Positions 1 through 6,138 are shown, numbered from the stretch's first letter. The stretch: 11,242 bases of DNA from Baffinella frigidus (GCA_026770585.1 MU647189.1:56233-67474), one strand, 5' to 3'. Numbers and translations are program-made. The notes: a model not told the origin generated them from the sequence alone.

Positions 1-23
1 AAATAAGAGTGCCACCGGAATTC

Positions 24-76
24 TGAGATCACATTCGTGAAACAGTTTTGAAACTTTTATCTTGAATGTGGTCTCA
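24..76. repeat. Short inverted repeat
   Basis: TGAGATCACATTC at 24-36 pairs with GAATGTGGTCTCA at 64-76, with 12 of 13 positions complementary across a 27-nt loop. No second copy is seen in the window, so it may be an isolated hairpin or a remnant of a foldback element. Confidence 0.6.
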
Positions 77-280
77 CATTTTTCATCGCGACATCGGAAG
101 GCCTCTTTTGGAGGGGCGCAAAATGACGTTTTGCCCACAAAAGTGTATATTCAGTCGCTTTACAAAACTCATCCTGGGGTCCGATACTATGAACTTGGCG
201 GGAGGCTCTAGCCACTGTCCTCGATCCTCGAGGCTATGGTTCAGGAGGTCGCGGGGTTCATGGTAGGTTTGACCATGGCG
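77..280. other. Unassigned sequence, no feature recognised
   Basis: Single-copy within this window, of mixed composition, with only a small hairpin near 260-277 (CATGGT with ACCATG). Reading frames here are short on both strands and show no recognisable domain or compositional sign of coding. Confidence 0.4.
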
Positions 281-349
281 GGTTTTGAAAAGGGACTTAT
301 AGGACGTGACAAGGATTTTAAATAGTACCAAGAGGCGCAATTCTGGTAC
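281..349 (+). repeat. Half copy of the 3758-3947 foldback family
   Basis: This stretch matches 3811-3879 closely: the left arm (GTTTTGAAAAGGG onward), the loop AGAGGCGCAATT, and only the first bases of the right arm (CTGGTAC). The remaining right arm is absent, so this copy cannot fold like the intact one. Where the two copies differ inside the arm, as in AAATAGTACC here against AAACGGTACC there, this copy agrees with the right arm of the intact element. Its ends show no clear target duplication. Confidence 0.8.
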
Positions 350-360
350 CTCTACGAACG

Positions 361-1035
361 AAGAGGTCGCCGCCCGCCGCTCTCTCAGCCCCAAAATTGT
401 CCCCGGTTGGTGAGAGCAACCCGGCCTTGGCCTCAGAGGACCGCCTGACCCACACACACCAGCCAGATTCAGTAATGAAGAGGTCCCCGCCCACCCCTTT
501 TTCAGACGCGAAATTGTCCCCGGTTGGAGAGAGCAACCCGACCTTAGCTTCAGAGGACCGCCTGCTTCGGGTGTAGGGTTTGTGTTTTTGAAACAGACCA
601 GACCGGTCCTCTGAAGCCAAGGCCGGGTGGTTTGGTCTGTTTCAAAAACACAAACCCTACACCCGAAACCAGCCAGTTTTGGTCATTGGGAAGTCGCCGC
701 CCACCCCTTTTTCAGACGCGAAATTGTCCCCGGTGGGAGAGAGCAACCCGGCCTTGGCTTCAGAGGACCGCCTGTTTGAGGTTTAGGTTTTTTGGTTTTG
801 AAACAGACCCACACACCAGCCAGTTTTGATCATTGGGAGGTGACTGCCCACCCCTTTTTCAGACGCGAACTTGTCCCCGGTGGGAGAGAGCATCCCGGCC
901 TTGGCTTCAGAGGACCGCCTGACCCACACACCAGCCAGATTCAGTAATGATGCGGTCCCCGCCCACCCCTCTCTCGGCTGTGAAATTTTCTCCGGGGGGC
1001 GAGAGCAACCCTGCCTTGGCCTCAGAGGACCGCCT
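361..1035 (+). repeat. Five-copy irregular tandem repeat
   Basis: An 85-87 bp core recurs at about 361-447, 478-564, 691-774, 838-921 and 951-1035. It runs from GTCCCCGCCCACCCC through TTGTCCCCGG to CAGAGGACCGCCTG. Spacers come in two types, one ending CCAGATTCAGTAATG (after copies 1 and 4) and one ending CCAGTTTTGRTCATTGGG (after copies 2 and 3). Start-to-start spacing varies (117, 213, 147, 113), the longest gap being the foldback at 566-667. Frames through it on either strand are fragments of the repeat, not genes. Confidence 0.9.
566..667. repeat. Foldback with 35-bp perfect arms
   Basis: Arms 566-600 and 633-667 are exact reverse complements over 35 bp, starting TTCGGGTGTAGGGTTTG. The 32-nt loop (601-632) contains CCTCTGAAGCCAAGGCC, the reverse complement of the end of the surrounding tandem unit. 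The foldback therefore looks like a local inverted duplication of unit and spacer sequence rather than an unrelated insertion. Perfect arms imply recent origin or continued homogenisation. Confidence 0.9.
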
Positions 1036-1080
1036 GTTTGAGGTGTAGGGTTGAGGATTTAGAGCGCCTGCCCCCGCCAG

Positions 1081-1219
1081 ACACTCAGCAGCCTCCGGGG
1101 GCTTCACGGATACAGTCCATCTAAACAATTTGTACCAGAATCTTATCCATTGCCCTCTGGCCTAACCGGAATTTCGCCTTGGATTCAAGGCGAAAAGGTC
1201 CTCGCTCGCTGCTAAGTGG
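1081..1219 (+). mobile_element. CCACTTAGCAGC-type inverted-repeat element, copy 1
   Basis: The left end ACACTCAGCAGC is an imperfect inverted match to GCTGCTAAGTGG at 1208-1219. The interior (GGCTTCACGGATACAGTCC, CATCTAAAC, AGAATCTTATCC) is shared with 10882-11009 and, reversed, with the window's last 90 bases. An internal hairpin TTTCGCCTTG / CAAGGCGAAA occupies 1172-1195. CCGCCAG lies on both sides (1074-1080, 1222-1228), a possible 7-bp target duplication. There is no coding capacity, so it is a non-autonomous MITE-like element by structure; the superfamily is not assigned. Confidence 0.7.
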
Positions 1220-1301
1220 CACCGCCAGCCTCTCCGAGAGGGAGAAACTCGTCTTTTCGCTCAGGTTGACGAGATCAAACGTGTGGGACAGAGCAAGAGG
1301 A

Positions 1302-1459
1302 AGTTAAACATGTTCCCGGATGGACTTAATAGAAGATGGCTCCCTATGTGTTCATATGAGTCGGGCGAAGGTTAATTAGGGCCCAAAGTAAATTCAATTA
1401 GGGCCAGCATCCGGTGTGATAGGCCACTTTCTTTTTTAAGTTCAACATGTTCCCGGATG
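1302..1459 (-). mobile_element. TTATCCGGG/ACATG foldback family, diverged reverse copy
   Basis: Read in reverse, the interior matches 7442-7595 (ATAGGCCA, AATTAGGGCC, TTCGCCCGACTCATATGAAC). This copy carries direct, not inverted, 21-bp ends: 1302-1322 and 1439-1459 both read AGTTMAACATGTTCCCGGAT plus G, with one mismatch. The arm on the left is shortened (GGACTTAATAGAAGATGG). Insertion beside another copy's end, or loss of one terminus, would explain this. Confidence 0.75.
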
Positions 1460-1711
1460 AACCTAGAGGCGCGCCTTGCAGGCAATGAATGTGCGATGGA
1501 TCGCCAGCAACCAACTTAATTTCATTTGATTTGATGGTCAAATTGATGGTCAAACGTTCGGTGGGTACCTAGAGGAGCGGCGCGAAGTGGGTGATGGATG
1601 ATGGCTTGACGCGCTCAGGCGCCTCGAAGGCGATGAATGGCTTGATGCACTCGACTCGCTTGATACGGACGACTCCCGGGACGCCACGCATTGCGTCCGC
1701 ATCCTGCGCAT

Positions 1712-1950
1712 GGAACGGTTACGGAACGGTTATGGGACGGTTACAGGACGGTTACGGGACGGTTACGGAACGGTTATGGAACGGTTATGGGACGGTTACG
1801 GGACTGTTGCCGCCACGCATTGCGTCCGCATCCTGCGCATGGAACGGTTACGGAACGGTTATGGGACGGTTACGGGACGGTTATGGGACGGTTACAGAAC
1901 GGTTATGGAACGGTTACGGGACGGTTATGGGACGGTCACGGGACGGTTGC
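1712..1950 (+). repeat. 11-bp minisatellite in two higher-order blocks
   Basis: Units of consensus GGRACGGTTAY run nine times at 1712-1810 and ten times at 1841-1950, separated by a 30-bp spacer (1811-1840) that also precedes the first block at 1682-1711. Nearly all variation is confined to the R and the terminal Y. Both blocks end in GGGAC[T/G]GTTGC. The unit has no stop codon in any forward frame, and eleven bases visit all three frames, so overlapping frames with an 11-residue periodicity appear; these are artefacts. Confidence 0.92.
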
Positions 1951-2157
1951 CGGACACGCATTGCGTGATACGGACGACTCCCGGGATGCCCGTGTCCTGC
2001 ATTTCGGGATCAGGCTTTGGGGTGTGGGGGACCATTCAACGGATCTGATGGTCAAATTAATGGTCAAATGTTTCGGTAGGTGCCTAGATGAGCGTGGTGA
2101 AGTGCGTGAAGATTGGCTTGAAGCACGCGGTTCGCTTGAGACGGACGACCCCCGGGA

Positions 2158-2201
2158 CTTATCTCAGAAAACGAGTTTTAGAACTCGTTTTCTGAGATAA
2201 G
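2158..2201. repeat. 44-bp perfect hairpin
   Basis: CTTATCTCAGAAAACGAGTT (2158-2177) and its exact reverse complement (2182-2201) flank a TTAG loop. Compared with the related block at 1665-1700, it interrupts CCCGGGA and ACGCATTGCG, and GGACGACYCC appears on both sides (2143-2152, 2201-2210). Its termini TTATC...GATAA match those of the larger foldbacks at 7442-7595 and 9431-9570. A rho-independent terminator is unlikely given the eukaryotic repeat context. Confidence 0.9.
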
Positions 2202-2244
2202 GACGACTCCACGCATTGCGTCCACATCCCCAGGTTGGGGATGC

Positions 2245-3080
2245 GCATTTGGGATGTGGGGTTTGGGGTTTGGGGTTTGGGTTTCGGGGTTTGGGGTTTG
2301 GGGTTTGGGGTTTGAGGTTTGAGGTTTGGGGGATGGGGTTTGGGGTTGAAGTTTTAGGGGTTACGGTTTAGGGTTTAGGGATTAGGGTTAACGGCTGAGA
2401 GTTGAGGGTTTAGGATTTCGTGCTTGCGGATTGGGGTTTGGGGTTTGGGGTTTAGTGCTCAAGGATCGGGATCTCCGGTTTAGGGTTCAGGGTTAGGGTG
2501 TTTGGGTTTAGTGCTTAACGATTGGGGTTTAGGGTTTGGTGTTCAGGGTTTTGGGCTTTGGGTTCAGGGTTTAGGGTTTAGGGTTTAGTGTTTTGGGTTT
2601 AAGGTTGAGGGTTCAGGTTTTAGGTTTTAGGTTTTAGGTTTTAGGGTTTAGGGTTTAGGGTGTAGGGTTTGGTGTTTAGGGTTGAGGGTTCAGGTTTTAG
2701 GGTTCGGGGTTTAGGGTTTGGGGTTGAGGCACAACCTGTCGAAGCGATGCATCCAGTTCTCATCACTCCCACTGCCATTTAGGGATTGGGGTTTAGGGTT
2801 TAGAAGTTACGATTTGGGGTCTAGGGTTTGGGGTGTGGGACCATTTGGGGCTTAGGGTTTAGGGTTTAGGGCTTAGGGTTTAGGGTTTAGGGTTTAGGGT
2901 TTAGGGTTAGGGCCATTTAGGGTTTAGGGTTTGGGGTTTGGGGTTTAGGGTTAGGGTTTGTGGTTTGTGGTTTGTGGTTTGTTGTTTGTTGTTTGTGGTT
3001 TAGGGGTTGGGGTTTGTGGTTTGTGGTTTGGGGTTTGGGGTTCGGAGGTTGGGGTTCGAGGTTGGGGGATTAGGGTTCAG
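2245..3080 (+). repeat. Telomere-like heptamer array (TTTAGGG/TTTGGGG)
   Basis: Degenerate G-strand repeats. TTTGGGG dominates the start, TTTAGGG the middle, with the cleanest perfect run near 2865-2910, and TTTGTGG the 2958-3030 part. A non-repeat island at about 2727-2780 interrupts it. TTTAGGG is the established plant/algal-type telomere unit. Degeneracy and lack of a chromosome end mean this is interstitial or subtelomeric. The open frame through 2958-3272 is repeat translation. Confidence 0.92.
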
Positions 3081-3081
3081 G

Positions 3082-3128
3082 CGAGAGATCTTAGGGACAG
3101 CTTCTCCTCCCGCATGTTCGGTGTCCTA
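3082..3128 (+). repeat. Recurring CCCGCATGTTCGG motif, copy a
   Basis: CTCCTCCCGCATGTTCGG followed by TGTCC is shared with 3482-3530 and 4023-4070, and in shortened form (CTCCCGTTCGGTGTTCGAC) opens the tandem units near 4272 and 4466. Each copy marks the boundary to a different downstream block. This one leads straight into a TA-flanked foldback. Confidence 0.8.
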
Positions 3129-3266
3129 CCACCAACCCTCACAACTTGGGCAAATCGAAAAAGTCAAAAACACCAAATCCCCTTGGAGGCCGTCGGAATC
3201 CGACGGCCTTCGAGGGATTTTTTGGAGCCATTTTTCCCGATTTGCCCAGACTGTGAGGGTTGGTGG
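3129..3266. mobile_element. 138-bp foldback element flanked by TA
   Basis: Ends CCACCAACCCTCACA and TGTGAGGGTTGGTGG are exact inverted repeats. Pairing resumes with GGGCAAATCG / CGATTTGCCC and closes on GGCCGTCGGA-AT-TCCGACGGCC (3188-3209), so most of the element folds on itself. TA flanks both ends (3127-3128, 3267-3268). The related motif at 3520-3531 reads GTGTCCTACT without an insert, matching an empty site. TA duplication is established for Tc1/mariner-like transposition, but no transposase is present. Confidence 0.82.
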
Positions 3267-3276
3267 TACTGAACAT

Positions 3277-3417
3277 CGAAATTATCCTAAATTGCAACGA
3301 TATTCCTATGAATTTGTGGTGACAGGAATACCCACACCATCTCAGCAAAGAACACATCCCTTTGAATTGTAAATCCTGCAATTCATGGGAATATCGTTCC
3401 AACTTAGGACAATTTCG
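3277..3417. repeat. Foldback with 38-bp arms
   Basis: Arms 3277-3314 and 3380-3417 match as reverse complements at 34 of 38 positions, starting CGAAATT and containing AACGATATTCC. The loop holds a small TGTGG...CCACA hairpin. It begins only nine bases after the preceding element's right flank. No target duplication is apparent and no second copy is seen. Confidence 0.8.
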
Positions 3418-3420
3418 TGG

Positions 3421-3720
3421 TTTAAATTTTAAAATAATGCTGACTAAAACACTAAAAAAATGGGGTGAGGGGGTGAGGGTTGAGGTGAGACCTTGGGGAT
3501 GGCGTCTCTTCCCGCATGTTCGGTGTCCTACTTTTAAAACTGACGTGCTTTTGAAAGTGGGCATTTGTGTAGTAACTTTCGTTGACTGGTCACGTAACTC
3601 TGCAAAATTAGCACAGTCACGAGGTTGGAAAACCCTATCCTGGTACACATATTTACAACCCCACATGTAAATAGGATCCTCCAGCTTTCTGGAGTGGGTA
3701 TCCCGGCATGCTGGCCGGTC
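3421..3720. other. Mixed remnant stretch without a gene
   Basis: It contains an A/T-rich start, the second copy of the CCCGCATGTTCGG motif (3482-3530), and at 3561-3585 GCATTTGTGTAGTAACTTTC, which resembles the core of the foldbacks at 4861, 9431 and 10459. CTCCAG-CTTT-CTGGAG (3679-3694) forms a small hairpin. A frame on the minus strand crosses this region (3139-3870) but is built from foldback arms and has no recognised domain. Confidence 0.5.
3482..3530 (+). repeat. Recurring CCCGCATGTTCGG motif, copy b
   Basis: It reads GGATGGCGTCTCTTCCCGC, then ATGTTCGGTGTCCTAC. Compared with copy a it continues into unrelated sequence (TTTTAAAACTGACG) with no foldback, so it serves as the unoccupied comparison for the TA insertion at 3129-3266. 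Confidence 0.8.
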
Positions 3721-3996
3721 TACATTCCCCACGGGGAATCGAGTTTCCGTTGCCTTAGAGCGTCTGCGGTAATTGTTGTCCGTTTTGGACGTACGGTTTC
3801 CCCGTTTCTCCGTTTTGAAAAGGGACTTACAGGACGTGACAAGGATTTTAAACGGTACCAGGAGGCGCAATTCTGGTACTATTTAAAATCCTTGTCACGT
3901 CCTATAAGTCCCTTTTCCAAAACGGACAAAAATTACCGCAAACGCTCTATCCGTAGGAACCCCCCTATGCCCCTACGGGTTGCCTACCGTAGGGTC
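3721..3996 (+). repeat. GAGTTTCCGTT repeat family, copy 1, interrupted
   Basis: 3741-3755 plus 3948-3996 together match 5301-5360 and 8961-9020: GAGTTTCCGTTRCC, TTATCCGTAGGAACCCCCC, then the hairpin CCCTACGG-GTTGCCTA-CCGTAGGG. The copy is split by the element at 3758-3947. Immediately upstream is a hairpin ATTCCCC-AC-GGGGAAT (3724-3739), where the other two copies have hairpins of different sequence. Confidence 0.88.
3758..3947. mobile_element. 190-bp foldback inserted at TA, with empty site in window
   Basis: Ends GAGCGTCTGCGGTAATT and AATTACCGCAAACGCTC are near-perfect inverted repeats. A second paired stretch (3811-3860 with 3871-3926) includes GGGACTTACAGGACGTGACA. TA lies on each side (3756-3757, 3948-3949). 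The uninterrupted site CCTTATCCGTAGG at 5310-5322 shows a single TA, so the insertion duplicated TA. A roughly 29-bp extra stretch between two CCGTTTTG copies (about 3780-3810) makes the left arm longer. No transposase; inferred mariner-type non-autonomous element. Confidence 0.9.
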
Positions 3997-4022
3997 AAAC
4001 AACGCCAACAGTTGATTTCTCG

Positions 4023-4070
4023 AGTAAGACCTGGGGGACGGCGTCTCCTCCCGCATGTTCGGAGTCCGAC
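4023..4070 (+). repeat. Recurring CCCGCATGTTCGG motif, copy c
   Basis: It reads GGACGGCGTCTCCTCCCGC, then ATGTTCGGAGTCCGAC. It flows into the first unit of the tandem array that starts GACTGCCGCTGC, linking this motif to the array's own unit starts. Confidence 0.8.
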
Positions 4071-4620
4071 TGCCGCTGCACACGCGGGGCTCGTTTTTTT
4101 TAGTGGTCAAATTTGAAACTGGTCAAACTCGGAACGGTTCGGGGTTACGGTTTGGACCGGCCAGGGTTAAGGGTTCAGGGGTTGGGGACGAGACTAAGGT
4201 TTAGGGTTCAGGGGTTAGAGTTGAGGCTGGGATTTAGGGTCCAGGGGTTGGGGTTGAGGCTAGGGTTGAGTGCTCCCGTTCGGTGTTTGACTGCCGCTGC
4301 GCACGCGGGGTTCGTTTTTTTTAGTGGTCAAATTTGAAACTGGTCAAATTCGGAACAGGGTTTAGGGTTCAGGGGTTGGGGGCGAGACTAAAGTTAAGGG
4401 TTCAGGGGTTAGAGTTGAGGCTGGGATTTAGGGTCCAGGGGTTGGGGTTGAGGCTAGGGTTGAGTGCTCCCGTTCGGTGTTCGACTGCCGCTGCATACGC
4501 GGGGTTCTTTTTTTGTAGTGGTCAAATTTGAAACTGGTCAAACTCGGAACTGGTCAAATTGTGGCTACCTCAACATGGAACGTTCTATCTTCGGTGTTCG
4601 ACTGCCGCTGCACACGCGGG
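4057..4620 (+). repeat. Tandem repeat with telomere-like filler
   Basis: The block GTTCGGTGTTCGACTGCCGC, then CACACGCGGGGTTCG and TTTTTTAGTGGTCAAATTTG, recurs from 4057, 4278 and 4472, with a last start at 4589. Between the blocks lie nearly identical degenerate GGGTTCAGGGGTTGG/TTTAGGG stretches. At 4519-4564 a 16-bp unit TGGTCAAAYTYGRAAC is repeated about three times. Spacing of 221, 194 and 118 bp shows unequal loss of filler. Frames beginning MKLVK here are repeat translations. Confidence 0.9.
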
Positions 4621-4630
4621 GTTCGGGGTT

Positions 4631-4772
4631 GCGTTTTAATTTAAAAGAAAATGGCCTACCAAAGCGGATTCTGCCCTAATTAAATTCACTCAGGGCCCTA
4701 ATTACCCTTCGTCCAACTCCTATGAACAAATAGGGATCCATTTTCATTTAAATTAAACATGTCCCCGGATTA
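4631..4772 (+). mobile_element. TTATCCGGG/ACATG foldback family, left end lost
   Basis: The interior (GAAAATGGCCTA, CCTAATTAAATTCACT, CAACTCCTATGAACAAATAG) aligns along its length with 7442-7595. The right end ACATGTCCCCGGATTA is present, but the left arm starts at TTTTAATTTAAAAG, lacking about 16 terminal bases. The element lies between 17-bp identical direct repeats ACGCGGGGTTCGGGGTT (4614-4630, 4773-4789). These could be a long target duplication or a pre-existing repeat. Confidence 0.8.
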
Positions 4773-4824
4773 ACGCGGGGTTCGGGGTTACGGTTTGAAC
4801 TGTAGCAATGTTTGGTCACGTTAT

Positions 4825-4840
4825 CCCCGGATATCCGGGG
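4825..4840. repeat. Perfect 16-bp palindrome CCCCGGATATCCGGGG
   Basis: It is fully self-complementary with no loop. It looks like two TTATCCGGGG-type element ends meeting head to head. An 18-bp version sits at 11158-11175. It lies 20 bp upstream of the foldback at 4861. Confidence 0.85.
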
Positions 4841-4860
4841 GAGATGTGAATCTCATAGGG

Positions 4861-4985
4861 AAACGGTTTTAATTTAAAACTTTCTGGCAATGAAATTTAC
4901 TACACACAATGATTTTTACTAGTAATATTAAAGCATTCGTGTAGTAAATTTCATTGAATCCAATGGTTTTAAATTAAAACCGTTT
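4861..4985. mobile_element. ACTAGTAATATTAAA-core foldback, copy X
   Basis: Outer arms AAACGGTTTTAATTTAAAAC (4861-4880) and 4966-4985 are exact over 20 bp. Inner arms CAATGAAATTTACTACAC (4888-4905) and 4939-4956 are exact over 18 bp. The central loop has TTACTAGTAATATTAAAGC. The core is shared with 9431-9570 and 10459-10607. The outer left flank CTCATAGG matches copy Z's terminal repeat, but the right flank lacks its mate, so the right terminus is truncated. Confidence 0.88.
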
Positions 4986-5052
4986 CTGCATTAAATCGAA
5001 GCCTTCCGAGCGGACAGGCCACTCGCCACTTTGGGGATAAATGGCCATTTTA

Positions 5053-5216
5053 ATAGGGTAACGTCCTGAAAACCGGGTAGTTAGGCCTACGATATTCCCT
5101 ACGGTAGGCCGTAGGGCCCCTAGGACCTGATTTTTCATAGGACCCCTCTAGGCCCCTACGGCCTACCGTAGGCGATACCGTAGGCTTAACAAGCCGGTTT
5201 TCAGGAGGTTAGCCTA
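5053..5216. repeat. Foldback with TACGGTAGG palindromic arms
   Basis: TCCTGAAAACCGG (5064-5076) pairs exactly with CCGGTTTTCAGGA (5194-5206). Inside, GCCTACGATATTCCCTACGG pairs with few mismatches to the 5143-5184 arm, including an exact CCTACGGTAGGCCGTAGGG stretch. Outer bases continue an imperfect match to about 5053 and 5216. The CCTACCGTAGG submotif also occurs in the GAGTTTCCGTT family, so the two may share origin. Confidence 0.85.
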
Positions 5217-5264
5217 TAAGGTTTCGCGTGTCGTGCGGCCCTTGATTCTAAAGACCACACAGCA

Positions 5265-5400
5265 GGCTGCGAAGGGATTTTCGGCCCATTTTGGGCCGAG
5301 TTTCCGTTACCTTATCCGTAGGAACCCCCCTATGCCCCTACGGGTTGCCTACCGTACGGTCGTAGTCTTATCGCTTAGGGGTTATTCAAAATACCCTCGA
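5265..5400 (+). repeat. GAGTTTCCGTT repeat family, copy 2, uninterrupted
   Basis: It opens GCAGGCTGCGAAGGGA, then the hairpin TCGGCCC-ATTTT-GGGCCGA (5281-5299), GAGTTTCCGTTACC, the single-TA site at 5313-5314, GGAACCCCCCTATGCC, and CCCTACGGGTTGCC with TACCGTACGG. It continues TCTTATCGCTTAGGGG and GTTATTCAAAATACCCT as in copy 3. This is the empty-site comparison for the element at 3758-3947. Confidence 0.9.
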
Positions 5401-5438
5401 AGTCCGCTGTGTGGATAGACCCCTCTAGCATACTCGTG

Positions 5439-5558
5439 CCACGCCAGAGAGATCAAATCCACTTTTGACATCTTTCAAGAGAAACCCCTTGAATTCTCCA
5501 GTCAACTCTTGATCTGGCGTGGATAAGGTGTCGGTTTCCTTCGAGGCCTCTGGCGTGG
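5439..5558. mobile_element. Short element with CCACGCCAGAG inverted ends
   Basis: The left end CCACGCCAGAGAGATCAA (5439-5456) is matched in reverse by CTCTGGCGTGG at 5548-5558 and by TTGATCTGGCGTGG at 5509-5522. The parallel copy of the surrounding segment (5719-5750) lacks it, which supports insertion. TG flanks the outer ends, too short to be decisive. Two right ends suggest either a nested insertion or an internal duplication. Confidence 0.65.
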
Positions 5559-5625
5559 TGTGGAACCTGTCCCGGCGCGACCTGTGCCCCCCTCCCTTCG
5601 ACCCCGGACGCCGGGTTGTACCTCA

Positions 5626-5667
5626 TTTAGATGGACAGTTTGCTATCCCAGAAACTGTCCATCTAAA
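5626..5667. repeat. 16-bp perfect hairpin
   Basis: TTTAGATGGACAGTTT (5626-5641) pairs exactly with 5652-5667 around a 10-nt loop. The right arm continues into CGATTTCTGGTACAAATC, resembling the GTCCATCTAAACAATTTG interior of the CCACTTAGCAGC elements at 1081 and 10882. It is probably a rearranged fragment of that family. Confidence 0.85.
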
Positions 5668-5791
5668 CGATTTCTGGTACAAATCGAAGAGGTTTAAAAC
5701 TCTACATGTACAGAATGGCCCCTCTAGCATTCTCGAGTGGTAGGCAACCTGTCTCGGCGCGACCTGTGCCCCCCTCCCTTCGAACCGGGCG

Positions 5792-5934
5792 TCCTCGTCC
5801 CTGCTCAGAGGAGAAAGCTCATCAGAAACCCACCGTTACCTTAAGTTAACCACCGTTACCTCAAGTTAACCACAGTTACCTTAAGTTAACGTAGGTTCCT
5901 CGTCCCTGCTCAGAGGAGAAACGTCATCAGAAAC
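5792..5934 (+). repeat. Direct repeats flanking a 3 x 20-bp array
   Basis: TCCTCGTCCCTGCTCAGAGG and then AGAAA..TCATCAGAAAC occur at 5792-5829 and 5897-5934. Between them the unit CACCGTTACCTTAAGTTAAC repeats exactly three times at 20-bp spacing (5831-5890) with two substitutions in all. The unit ends in the palindrome TTAAGTTAAC. Confidence 0.9.
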
Positions 5935-6115
5935 TTCAGTACAAAACCCCACGGGTGCAGCAGAGAACCCGCGGGGAACCCCGCGGGTTCTGGAGAAAAC
6001 TCCCCACATTCAGTAGGCCCTGCTCCCGGGGATAAAAAACAATTCATAACCTTAGAAACCCCCCCCCCGGAGAATTCCCTACCGTCATCAGAAACTTCAG
6101 TACAAAACCCCACGG
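5922..6115 (+). repeat. Duplicated CGTCATCAGAAACTTCAG segment with GC-rich palindrome
   Basis: CGTCATCAGAAACTTCAG plus TACAAAACCCCACGG occurs at 5922-5954 and 6083-6115. Just after the first copy, AGAACCCGCGGGG-AA-CCCCGCGGGTTCT (5964-5991) is a 13-bp-arm hairpin with a two-base centre. The rest of the interval is unremarkable; C-run 6059-6068. Confidence 0.88.
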
Positions 6116-6138
6116 ATTCAGTAGAGAACCCCCCGGGT

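Larger units (their letters stand above)
1531..2234 (+). repeat. Duplicated composite block
   Basis: Two related segments, 1531-1685 and 2045-2157, share TGATGGTCAAATTRATGG, then a GGTACCTAGA/GGTGCCTAGA segment, GATGGCTTGA/GATTGGCTTGA, and GGACGACYCCCGGGA. A further GATACGGACGACTCCCGGGA lies at 1967-1986, and ACGCATTGCGTCC recurs at 1686, 1815 and 2211. The minisatellite at 1712-1950 lies between them, and a hairpin interrupts the second copy. The TGATGGTCAAATT motif reappears at 6577 and inverted at 6995 and 7021. Confidence 0.8.
5419..5790 (+). repeat. Direct duplication of a roughly 70-bp segment
   Basis: CCCCTCTAGCATWCTCG starts both copies (5420 and 5719). Each continues to GAACCTGTCCCGGCGC or CAACCTGTCTCGGCGC, then GACCTGTGCCCCCCTCCC and TTCGA (about 5562-5601 and 5743-5783). 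The first copy carries about 120 extra bases between CTCG and GTGG, matching the element at 5439-5558. The hairpin at 5626-5667 sits between the copies. Confidence 0.85.

Noticed and set aside
318-620. Minus-strand frame with repeated RRSSEAKAGLLSPTGDN
   Set aside because: The peptide repeat follows the tandem repeat units at 361-1035, which vary in spacing and break the frame.
361-1035. Repeat-spacer pattern considered as CRISPR
   Set aside because: Repeats are 85 bp, spacers are themselves repeated and vary widely in length.
1591-2200. Three overlapping plus-strand frames with an 11-residue repeat
   Set aside because: They follow from an 11-bp minisatellite unit without stop codons in any forward frame; flanking sequence shows no start context or coding bias.
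2158-2201. Hairpin read as a bacterial intrinsic terminator
   Set aside because: There is no U tract or upstream gene and the context is eukaryotic repeat DNA; its ends match foldback elements.
3139-3870. Longest open frame, 243 codons, minus strand
   Set aside because: It runs through three foldback structures and a dispersed motif; its sequence is the complement of repeat arms and no domain is recognisable.
5519-5743. 74-codon plus-strand frame
   Set aside because: It spans the end of an inserted element, a duplicated segment and a hairpin; no domain or conserved feature is visible.
5775-5790. TTCGAACC resembling a reverse-strand tRNA T-loop
   Set aside because: Flanking bases do not form a T stem, and the sequence is part of a direct duplication whose other copy lacks the motif.
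5831-5890. Three regular 20-bp units considered as a CRISPR fragment or operator array
   Set aside because: The units abut with no spacers, and the surrounding DNA is eukaryotic satellite-like.
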